From assembly GCA_017537495.1 (NCBI GenBank), contig JAFYKS010000452.1:1-5732 (forward strand): a stretch of 5,732 nt of DNA, given 5' to 3'. Below are positions 1 through 5,336 of the stretch, in pieces. The stretch's first letter is position 1. Each line of letters begins with the position of its first letter. The notes under the pieces were generated by a model. It was not told the DNA's origin and searched no databases. It saw only the letters and a list, made by a program, of their open reading frames with translations. The translations under genes and the position numbers were made by a program. The DNA comes from Bacillota bacterium (lineage in GTDB: Bacteria; Bacillota; Clostridia; Peptostreptococcales; Anaerovoracaceae).

Positions 1-234
1 GCGTCCCTCTTCATCATCTTCCATGTAAACGGTTACCTTCGGTTCTGCATTCTGCATTTCGATCACGCTGTCATCAACGTAGTCCCATTCCCAGTCCTGG
101 TCCTTATCCAGCAGGTCAGCAATGTCCGCCGGGTCTTCCACCACGGTATCCATAATGTCCACGTTCATCAGTGCAGTCAGCACGGGTTCGATGCCCTCAC
201 GGTTTACATGAATATCAGCCTGAATATATTTCAT
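1..234 (-). CDS. prmA: Ribosomal protein L11 methyltransferase, N-terminal part (partial)
   Basis: The first 78 codons of a leftward gene that runs off the left edge of the window. The product begins MKYIQADIHV. It then carries VVEDPADIADLL (about residues 31-42) and WEWDYVDDSV (about residues 48-57), followed by a V-Y-M strand and an acidic stretch. This is the pattern of the substrate-recognition N-terminal domain of PrmA, with its 'gvviEDp...wDYiDd' signature. By family knowledge PrmA trimethylates ribosomal protein L11 using S-adenosylmethionine in the cytoplasm; the catalytic Rossmann domain would lie outside the window. The ATG at 234 is preceded by a good AAGGAGA site (about 244-250). 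It is transcribed divergently from the MerR-family gene, and the two share a short promoter region. The call rests on about a quarter of the protein, so it is likely rather than certain. Confidence 0.8.
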   Translation of the reverse strand, partial: MKYIQADIHVNREGIEPVLTALMNVDIMDTVVEDPADIADLLDKDQDWEWDYVDDSVIEMQNAEPKVTVYMEDDEEGR

Positions 235-284
235 CCTTTATCTCTCCTTATTTTCGGTTTCTGCGCAAAATATTACGTCTATCA

Positions 285-308
285 TTATACCGCAAATCTG
301 TGGTAAAA
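285..308. promoter_or_regulatory. Imperfect dyad in the divergent prmA/merR region, possible operator
   Basis: The arms are TTATACCGCA (285-294) and TGTGGTAAAA (299-308), separated by AATC. Eight of ten positions are complementary, with ACC...GGT half-sites of the kind seen in MerR-family operators. The dyad overlaps both the candidate leftward -10/spacer and the candidate rightward -10, so a bound protein could affect both genes. It does not closely match the better dyad at 2683-2703; binding by the same regulator is a guess. Confidence 0.4.
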
Positions 309-309
309 T
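301..309 (+). promoter_or_regulatory. Candidate extended -10 promoter of the MerR-family gene
   Basis: TGGTAAAAT fits an extended -10 element (TG, one base, then TAAAAT at 304-309). No good -35 box sits at the right distance, which is tolerated by extended -10 promoters. Transcription would start near 316, leaving a very short leader before the ribosome binding site at 319-326. The site overlaps the right arm of the dyad at 285-308, suggesting autoregulation, but this is inference. Confidence 0.4.
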
Positions 310-318
310 AAAGTAGTC

Positions 319-326
319 AGGAGGTG
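319..326 (+). promoter_or_regulatory. Ribosome binding site that fixes the MerR-family start
   Basis: AGGAGGTG is an almost ideal Shine-Dalgarno sequence. It lies 7 bases before the ATG at 334 but only 1 base before an in-frame TTG at 328. The ATG is therefore the real start and the two-residue longer reading is not. Confidence 0.85.
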
Positions 327-333
327 TTTGCTC

Positions 334-1167
334 ATGAAAAACAGCCGAAATTATTTCACCACAGGGGAATTTGCCCGCATCTGCGGGGTAAAAAAGCAGA
401 CCCTGTTCCATTATGACGACATCGGTATCTTCCGTCCTGCTATCACAGGGGAAAACGGATACCGTTATTATTCCTATACACAGATTGAAACCTTCTCCGT
501 GCTTATGGCACTGAAAGATCTGAACGTACCTCTGAAGGAAATTAAAGAGCACATGGAAAGCCGGTCCCCGCAGGCACTGATTCAGCTTCTGGAAGAACGG
601 CGCAGTGAAATCGATGAGATGATCCGCAAGCTCCAGTGGTCGAAAAAATTCATCGACACCAAGATTCATCTGACACGTGAAGGCCTCCATGCACCTCTGG
701 GAGAAATCGTTTTCGAAGATATGGAGGACGAGTACCACATCACCACCCGCTATAAAGGGCCTGATGAAGACAGGGATATCATGAAGGCGGTCAGTGACCA
801 TCTCAATTTCCGTCAGGAACTGGAAATTCCAAGCTGCTATGCCATCGGAGCTATCATCCCGGTGGACAGTGTTACAGAGGAAAACTATCTCTACTCCCAT
901 TTCTATTCCGTGGTGGACCGCGAGGATCTGCTGCCGGAGGACTATGAGCATGCCAACCTGGATACCGGAGGACGCTATATCTGTATCTATGATGACCAGG
1001 GCTACCAGAATATCCACGGAAACTGCATGAAGCTGATGGATTTTGCGAAGGAAAATGGTCTGCACCTGACCTCCGACTTCTACGAAGAAGTTATTCTGGA
1101 TGACCTGTCCGTGAAAGACTATAACCACTATCTGGTGAAACTTGCCGTAAGAGTGGAACGCATATAA
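334..1167 (+). CDS. MerR-family transcriptional regulator with BmrR/GyrI-like ligand-binding domain
   Basis: A 277-residue regulator. The N-terminal winged helix-turn-helix starts at about residue 8 (FTTGEFARICGVKKQTLFHYD, split by the turn) and has the wing motif NGYRYYS (41-47), both diagnostic of MerR proteins. A helical, charged dimerisation segment follows (about 75-115). Residues about 120-277 resemble the effector-binding domain of BmrR, ending in the pattern FYEEVILDDL...YLVKLAVRVE. Acidic residues 251-252 lie near where BmrR has its ligand-binding glutamate. There is no cysteine cluster of the metal-sensing type, so an organic, possibly cationic or lipophilic ligand is more likely than a metal. 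Such proteins bind dyads in over-long promoter spacers and untwist them on ligand binding. The promoter at 2676-2706, driving the convergent transporter gene, has exactly that form and is the likely target. Family assignment is firm; ligand and target are inferred. Confidence 0.9.
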   Translation: MKNSRNYFTTGEFARICGVKKQTLFHYDDIGIFRPAITGENGYRYYSYTQIETFSVLMALKDLNVPLKEIKEHMESRSPQALIQLLEERRSEIDEMIRKLQWSKKFIDTKIHLTREGLHAPLGEIVFEDMEDEYHITTRYKGPDEDRDIMKAVSDHLNFRQELEIPSCYAIGAIIPVDSVTEENYLYSHFYSVVDREDLLPEDYEHANLDTGGRYICIYDDQGYQNIHGNCMKLMDFAKENGLHLTSDFYEEVILDDLSVKDYNHYLVKLAVRVERI

Positions 1168-1171
1168 CGGC

Positions 1172-1207
1172 GAAAAGGCCACCCCTTAATTAAGGGGCGG
1201 CCTTTTC
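1172..1207. terminator. Shared bidirectional hairpin terminator
   Basis: A long inverted repeat with CCCCTTAA/TTAAGGGG at its core (1182-1197) and GAAAAGGCC/GGCCTTTTC flanks. It is perfect apart from one A/C mismatch (1181 with 1198). It starts 4 bases after the stop of the regulator gene and ends 6 bases from the stop of the convergent transporter gene. Rightward transcripts meet TTTTCTTTATATT, a good U-tract. Leftward transcripts have only TTTT before a GC-containing stretch, so termination may be weaker in that direction. Confidence 0.9.
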
Positions 1208-1213
1208 TTTATA

Positions 1214-2650
1214 TTATTTACAGGCAAGAAAAATGTCATTGAATTCTGTCATATCAACCGATTCACCGGAATCCTTTCTCTGGCGCGCTTCCATGATACG
1301 GCCAAAGTTCTTCTTGTTAATCGGATATTTTGTCATCATGACCACAACCAGCACCATGAACAGTCCCGGAATGAAGGTGAACAGATTGCTCACCCAGCTC
1401 AGCGCCATATCAGGCTGCATAGCCGCCGTGTTATCAAATTTTGCCATTTCCAGTGCAATTCCCAAAACCTGCAGACCGGCTGCAATGGACAGGGATTCGG
1501 ACAATGCCTGCAGGGAAATTACTGCGCCGGAATGATTTTCTCCGCTTACCAGTTCTTCCACCTCACATACATCGTACAGCATGGACGGCATCAGCTGCCA
1601 GTAGCAGGTATTGGCCACAGAATACACCAGACATACTCCAATTACAGCCCCCAGAGATTCTACACCGATGAAGCGGCTTGCCATGAGAATCACACCGGAA
1701 ATACCGATACCGAACATGAACACCGTTTTCTTATCGAATTTGCCGGCCAGCCGGGCAATAAAGGGAACAAAGGCCACTCCGCTGACTGTGATAATCAGCA
1801 TCATGAGAGAGATTTCCTTCTCACTCATACCCAGATTATAGGTCATGTAGAATACACGATCTGAAGAGAAAATGGTATTTGCAATCAGATACACAATGCT
1901 GGAACCGATGATGAACCGGATTGGGCGCAGCTTGAGAATCTCCAGATATCCCCGGAAGATTTCCACGAACATCTTTACATCCATAAACGGTTCCTTCTTC
2001 TCCGGTCTGCGGAAATCAGCCTTCGACACATCGTCCTTTTTAATGGTCAGACCGCAGACAAGCAGTGATGCACCTGCACAGATGCCGGCAAACATACCTA
2101 CAATCTGCCAGGACTGCTGCGTGGTGCGGCCCAGATTCATGCAGTAATCCACTATGATGGTCGGCATAACCATGCCTACACACATGCCTACCTGATTGAA
2201 TACATAGGCATAGGAACGCAGTACAGTTCTTTCATTATAGTCTTCTGTCAGATCTGATCCCCAGGCCATGTAAGGGATAAATTCACTGGAGAAGCAGGTC
2301 CAGAAGAGAATAATCATGGCTGTATAATAGATAAACTTCACTCCATCGCTGGCATCAATGGCCGTGAACAGCAGGCTGGTTACTACCGCAACCGGGAAAG
2401 CTGCCGCCAGCAGGAAAGGTTTTCTTCTTCCAAAACGTGTAAGTACTCCATCGGACTTGTAACCGACTACCGGGCCGCAGACTGCTTCCCAGATGGATCC
2501 GATGGCAGAAATGGTTCCTGCCATGGCAGGGCTTACACCGGCTACCGTGGTCAGGAACAGCAGCAGATAGGTACCTGACAGAGTGTACAGTGTGTTGTCA
2601 CAGATTCCTCCGATACCGTAGGATAACTTGGTTTTAAAATTAAGTTTCAT
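1214..2650 (-). CDS. GPH/MelB-like major facilitator transporter
   Basis: A 478-residue inner-membrane protein of the glycoside-pentoside-hexuronide cation symporter family (MFS_2), full length for that family, with about 12 hydrophobic segments. Family signatures are the opening KLSYGIGG (8-15), the TM2-loop motif WEAVCGPVVG...RFGRRKPF (54-79), and IPYMAWGSDLTEDYNERT (125-142). In the second half, YDVCEVEEL...SGENHSGAV matches the family's TM10-11 loop. By hand alignment to MelB, the cation-binding Asp55 and Asp59 correspond here to Glu55 and Gly59, so coupling may differ from classical sodium or proton symport. The ATG at 2650 follows GAGAGG with 5 bases between. Transcription probably starts from the 19-base-spacer promoter at 2676-2706. 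Family members usually carry sugars, but the cargo cannot be read from this sequence. With the BmrR-like regulator next door, another organic solute or an export role is possible. Confidence 0.88.
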   Translation of the reverse strand: MKLNFKTKLSYGIGGICDNTLYTLSGTYLLLFLTTVAGVSPAMAGTISAIGSIWEAVCGPVVGYKSDGVLTRFGRRKPFLLAAAFPVAVVTSLLFTAIDASDGVKFIYYTAMIILFWTCFSSEFIPYMAWGSDLTEDYNERTVLRSYAYVFNQVGMCVGMVMPTIIVDYCMNLGRTTQQSWQIVGMFAGICAGASLLVCGLTIKKDDVSKADFRRPEKKEPFMDVKMFVEIFRGYLEILKLRPIRFIIGSSIVYLIANTIFSSDRVFYMTYNLGMSEKEISLMMLIITVSGVAFVPFIARLAGKFDKKTVFMFGIGISGVILMASRFIGVESLGAVIGVCLVYSVANTCYWQLMPSMLYDVCEVEELVSGENHSGAVISLQALSESLSIAAGLQVLGIALEMAKFDNTAAMQPDMALSWVSNLFTFIPGLFMVLVVVMMTKYPINKKNFGRIMEARQRKDSGESVDMTEFNDIFLACK

Positions 2651-2675
2651 TTTTACCTCTCTTTTCTATAAGAAA

Positions 2676-2706
2676 AGCATAAACTATACGGTAACCGTAC
2701 AGTCAA
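2676..2706 (-). promoter_or_regulatory. MerR-type promoter of the transporter gene
   Basis: On the minus strand, -35 TTGACT (2706-2701, five of six consensus) and -10 TATGCT (2681-2676, four of six) are separated by 19 bases rather than the usual 17. A dyad covers most of the spacer. Transcription would start near 2669, about 20 bases before the ATG at 2650. A long spacer holding a dyad is the hallmark of promoters activated by MerR-family proteins. An AT-rich stretch just upstream (2716-2735) could act as an UP element. Confidence 0.75.
2683..2703. promoter_or_regulatory. 21-bp operator-like dyad, candidate MerR-family binding site
   Basis: The arms are ACTATACGGT (2683-2692) and ACCGTACAGT (2694-2703) around a single central A, complementary at nine of ten positions. 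The inner 13 bp TACGGTAACCGTA is a perfect inverted repeat. The dyad covers nearly all of the 19-base promoter spacer (2682-2700) and extends three bases into the -35 box. This suits a protein that activates by distorting the DNA rather than by simple steric exclusion. The regulator encoded at 334-1167 is the nearest candidate. Confidence 0.75.
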
Positions 2707-2730
2707 GTGTTTCTGAAAAATTTATAATAT

Positions 2731-2765
2731 AAAAAGCTCTCCGGTCATTTCACAGGCCGGAGAGC
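2731..2765 (-). terminator. Rho-independent terminator after the lipid kinase gene
   Basis: The stem GCTCTCCGG (2736-2744) pairs with CCGGAGAGC (2757-2765) around a 12-base loop that may be shortened by a T-G pair. On the minus strand it is followed directly by TTTTTATATT. It begins about 20 bases beyond the lipid kinase stop and separates that unit from the transporter promoter. Confidence 0.9.
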
Positions 2766-2785
2766 CTTGATATGTTCAGTATTAT

Positions 2786-3736
2786 CTATTTTCTGGTATT
2801 CCAGGTTACTTCTATGTGGAATGGATCCAGTACAGGTTCCCGCTTTTCCGGCAGCAGCATATCGATGGCACCTTCCAGATTCCGAATGACGATTTCCTCT
2901 GCCCCTTCCTGAAATTCTCCATCCAGAGTCCAGTCCACATCGCTTCCGGCCCGGATATGAAACTCCCTTGCGTTGACAAAGGTTATCATGTTGGTGTCAT
3001 AAAAGTTCTGCTGCTGCAGCATTAGAAGCAGTTCCGCCATCTCAAGCGGATCCTTCGGTGATTTAATCAGCAGCAGCTCAAACATACCGTCATTCAGATC
3101 CACATACTCGCTCCGGATGGTCAATACCCCTGCCACCGAAGTACAATTGCTGATGGCACCCAGCAGATAATCACCCTCATAGAGGGTGCCGTCTGCTTCG
3201 ATGGCCATGTGAATCGGCTTCAGATTGGCAACTTCCTTTACACCAGCAAGTACATAGGCAGCATGCCCCAAAATGTTCTTAATACTCTGCGGTGTAGCAT
3301 AGGAAGCCTTGGTAAAAGCTCCGAAAGAAGCAATATAAGAGAAGGTTCTGCCGTTAAATGATCCCAGGTCAATTGACTGACGCCTGCCGCTGAGAATTCC
3401 TTTGGCATTGAGAATCACGTCCTTTGACAGATTCAGGCTGTTTGCGAAATCATTAGTGCTTCCCGCCGGGATATAACCCAGCGGCACACGGACACCGCTT
3501 TCCACTATACCAGCTGCCACCTCATTAAAGGTGCCATCCCCGCCGATGGCCACCAACAGGTCAAAATCAGCCGCATACTTCTTCGCATAGGCTGTACCGT
3601 CCCCCCGGCCTGTGGTTATCAGGACAGACGGCATATAACCATTCCGCACGAAGAGTTCAGAAATATCCGTCAGATATTTGTTCGCACGCATGGTACCCGA
3701 CCGCGGGTTCATAATAATTAATACTTTCTTTTCCAT
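2786..3736 (-). CDS. YegS/Rv2252/BmrU-like diacylglycerol/lipid kinase
   Basis: A 316-residue member of the DAGK catalytic-domain family, of typical length. Visible motifs are NPRSGT (10-15, phosphate-binding region), GGDGTFNEV (65-73, the family's nucleotide-binding loop) and YIPAGSTNDFA (88-98). DLNDGMFEL (213-221) and LDGEF (271-275) supply the acidic residues that DgkB-type enzymes use for metal binding and catalysis. It should phosphorylate diacylglycerol or a related lipid with ATP at the cytoplasmic face of the membrane; the exact lipid cannot be told. No signal peptide or membrane segment is seen. The ATG at 3736 follows AGGGGGA. It is the last gene of the leftward rph-rdgB-yihY-like run, 36 bases after the membrane-protein stop, and is closed by the terminator at 2731-2765. 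I see no clear promoter in the short gap upstream. Confidence 0.92.
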   Translation of the reverse strand: MEKKVLIIMNPRSGTMRANKYLTDISELFVRNGYMPSVLITTGRGDGTAYAKKYAADFDLLVAIGGDGTFNEVAAGIVESGVRVPLGYIPAGSTNDFANSLNLSKDVILNAKGILSGRRQSIDLGSFNGRTFSYIASFGAFTKASYATPQSIKNILGHAAYVLAGVKEVANLKPIHMAIEADGTLYEGDYLLGAISNCTSVAGVLTIRSEYVDLNDGMFELLLIKSPKDPLEMAELLLMLQQQNFYDTNMITFVNAREFHIRAGSDVDWTLDGEFQEGAEEIVIRNLEGAIDMLLPEKREPVLDPFHIEVTWNTRK

Positions 3737-3772
3737 ATTCAGTTCCCCCTATTTTTTTCCAAAATACATTTT

Positions 3773-4705
3773 TTATCTTTTCAGACTGCGGCGTATTTTC
3801 CGCACAGCTTTACGTATCAGAGGCGGCAGAATATCCGCATCTGCCAGCTCGTCCCTCTCCTGAAGAAGACGCGACTCCCACCAGACTTTGTTCAGTATCA
3901 CACCCAGGAACTGTACCCAGGCCAAAAGATAGAACCAGAACATGAGGGCCACAAAGTTGGAGAAAGATCCATACAGAAGGTCATAATTTGCGGAAGCACT
4001 GCTGTATGCACTGTAAAATCCGGTTACGGCCATCATTCCCACCGATGCGAAAATACTGCCCGGCACCACGGCTCCGAACGGAATCCGATGGGTCGGAAGC
4101 ACATAGTAGTTATAGGACACCATGAGGAAATACAGCACAGCCGCTGCCGGCCAGCGTATCAGCACCCATGTCATCTCAGCGATTTCCGTGCCTGCCACAA
4201 TGCCAAAGACCAGCTTCAGAATCACTTCACCATAGACCAGAATCACCAGCGCAAAGGCAATGGTAAACACCGTAATGACCACTGTCTTCAGAGAACGGAT
4301 TCTGTCGCGCAGATACCCCTGCCCTGTGGAGCGCCCGTCAGTCAGGGTATAGTTGGTGATACGCATCATGGAAAACTGTGCTTTGGACGCCGCCCACGCT
4401 GCCGTCAAAGCCAGGAACACACTGTTCACACCGGAGGGTGAATAGTCCAGCATGGACAGAATCATGTCCGCACCGTCTACCTTCAGCATGCTCTCAATGT
4501 CCAGCCAATCTTTGATACTTCCCAGAGAAATCGAAAAGAGCCCCAGCAGCTGTGACAGCAGAATAAACAGAGGGATGATAGACAGCAGAAGATAAAAAGC
4601 CATTTCCGCTGCAGCCCCCTGATAATAGGGATCCCTCAGTTTCCTGTAAGTCAGGATGCAGATATTCCGCACCCTGGCAGGAGTCATTTTCGTAAATCTG
4701 TTCAA
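3773..4705 (-). CDS. YihY/BrkB-like integral membrane protein (UPF0761 type)
   Basis: A 310-residue membrane protein with about six hydrophobic segments (roughly 32-55, 93-110, 141-168, 181-201, 211-233, 246-271) and a basic C-terminal tail (RKAVRKIRRSLKR). Family features are AAAEMAFYLLLSIIPLF (31-47), the loop arginines around MRITNY...RDRIRS, and PTHRIPFGAVVPGSIFAS (204-221). They continue with FYSAYSSAS and YGSFSNFVALMFWFYLLAW up to the GVILN end of the last segment. Proteins of this family were once annotated as ribonuclease BN, which is now regarded as wrong; their function is unsettled. The start is TTG at 4705: it has an AAAGGA site 9 bases upstream, whereas the in-frame ATG at 4687 has none. 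It begins 7 bases after the rdgB stop, so translation is probably coupled. Confidence 0.88.
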   Translation of the reverse strand: MNRFTKMTPARVRNICILTYRKLRDPYYQGAAAEMAFYLLLSIIPLFILLSQLLGLFSISLGSIKDWLDIESMLKVDGADMILSMLDYSPSGVNSVFLALTAAWAASKAQFSMMRITNYTLTDGRSTGQGYLRDRIRSLKTVVITVFTIAFALVILVYGEVILKLVFGIVAGTEIAEMTWVLIRWPAAAVLYFLMVSYNYYVLPTHRIPFGAVVPGSIFASVGMMAVTGFYSAYSSASANYDLLYGSFSNFVALMFWFYLLAWVQFLGVILNKVWWESRLLQERDELADADILPPLIRKAVRKIRRSLKR

Positions 4706-4712
4706 CCGTTTC

Positions 4713-4720
4713 CTATCCTT
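4713..4720 (-). promoter_or_regulatory. Ribosome binding site overlapping the rdgB stop
   Basis: The sequence AAAGGATAG on the minus strand contains the last rdgB codons and its TAG stop. It also supplies the Shine-Dalgarno AAAGGA for the membrane-protein gene, whose TTG start lies at 4705. This supports the TTG start and translational coupling. Confidence 0.65.
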
Positions 4721-5324
4721 TCTGATAGCCCATTTCCTTCAGCTGACGTTCCAGTTCCTGCAGTGCGTGGGCACGGTGGCTGATCTGGTTCTTTTCTTCA
4801 GATGTCAGCTGTGCAAAAGTACGGTCATATCCATCAGGAACAAACAGAGGATCATAGCCGAATCCATTTTCGCCGGTTGGCTCTTCGATGATTCTGCCAG
4901 GACATTCCCCTCTTGCCACAATGACCTGACCATCCGGAAATGCCAGTGTGATGACACTGACAAACTGCGCGGTCTTTTCCGCAGCAGGTACATCCTTTAG
5001 CAGGAACATGAGCTTTTCATTGTTCTTTGCATCGTTTCCGTCTTCCCCCGCAAAACGTGCAGAGTACACGCCGGGAGCACCGCCCAGGTAGTCTACCATC
5101 AGACCAGAGTCGTCAGCGATGGTCGGCTGCCCGCAGACTTCCAGGATGCCCTTCGCCTTCTTCAGAGAATTTTCTTCAAAGGTTTCGCCATCCTCTTCTA
5201 TTTCCAGTTCGTCAGGTACGCCTGCCTTGTCACGGGCAATGACTTCCATACCGTATTTTTTCGTAATGGCTTCAATTTCTTCAATCTTATGTTTGTTCTT
5301 GGATGCTGCAACAATGTATGCCAT
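4713..5324 (-). CDS. rdgB: dITP/XTP pyrophosphatase (Ham1/RdgB family)
   Basis: A 203-residue enzyme of usual length. It hydrolyses non-canonical purine triphosphates (dITP, ITP, XTP) to the monophosphate and pyrophosphate, keeping deaminated bases out of DNA and RNA. Visible motifs are the nucleotide-binding start ASKNKHKIEEI (7-17), ETFEENSLKKA (48-58) and the catalytic ADDSGL (70-75). GAPGVYSARFAG (82-93), GENGFGYDPLF (151-161) and SHRAHAL (182-188) complete the set. All key blocks are intact. The ATG at 5324 follows the strong site TAGGAGGT, whose TAG is the rph stop; the gap is 9 bases. The rph-rdgB linkage is common in Bacillota and other phyla and supports co-transcription. No frameshift or missing block is seen. 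Confidence 0.97.
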   Translation of the reverse strand: MAYIVAASKNKHKIEEIEAITKKYGMEVIARDKAGVPDELEIEEDGETFEENSLKKAKGILEVCGQPTIADDSGLMVDYLGGAPGVYSARFAGEDGNDAKNNEKLMFLLKDVPAAEKTAQFVSVITLAFPDGQVIVARGECPGRIIEEPTGENGFGYDPLFVPDGYDRTFAQLTSEEKNQISHRAHALQELERQLKEMGYQKG

Positions 5325-5326
5325 AT

Positions 5327-5336
5327 TTACCTCCTA
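5327..5336 (-). promoter_or_regulatory. Ribosome binding site of rdgB overlapping the rph stop
   Basis: TAGGAGGTAA on the minus strand begins with the rph stop codon TAG and forms a near-ideal Shine-Dalgarno sequence just before the rdgB ATG at 5324. The overlap points to translational coupling of the two genes. Confidence 0.8.

Larger units (their letters stand above)
284..312 (-). promoter_or_regulatory. Candidate promoter of prmA
   Basis: On the minus strand a perfect TATAAT -10 box lies at 289-284. It is preceded at 17-base spacing by TTTATT (312-307), a weak -35 box. Transcription would start near 277, giving a leader of about 40 bases before the prmA ATG. An imperfect dyad is centred in the spacer, so the promoter may be regulated. 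The -10 is convincing; the -35 is not. Confidence 0.5.

Noticed and set aside
30..38. ACGGTTACC within prmA, matching the core of the transporter operator.
   Set aside because: It is a single half-plus-centre match inside coding sequence, with no dyad flanks and no promoter nearby; chance is sufficient.
328..333. TTG at 328 as the start of the MerR-family gene, adding two residues.
   Set aside because: The Shine-Dalgarno sequence ends only 1 base before it, whereas the ATG at 334 has ideal spacing.
238..1182. A 314-codon open frame on the minus strand opposite the MerR-family gene.
   Set aside because: It lies almost wholly antisense to a clear regulator gene, starts inside the shared terminator hairpin, has no ribosome binding site and shows no recognisable domain. 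It is best explained by codon bias of the real gene.
2723..2728. A perfect TATAAT on the plus strand between the transporter and the kinase.
   Set aside because: It has no suitable -35 box and no rightward gene follows. It belongs to the AT-rich stretch beyond the kinase terminator and upstream of the leftward transporter promoter.
4088..4441. Plus-strand open frame of 117 codons opposite the YihY-like gene.
   Set aside because: It is antisense to a well-supported membrane protein, has no ribosome binding site and a His/Gln/Arg-rich composition typical of shadow frames.
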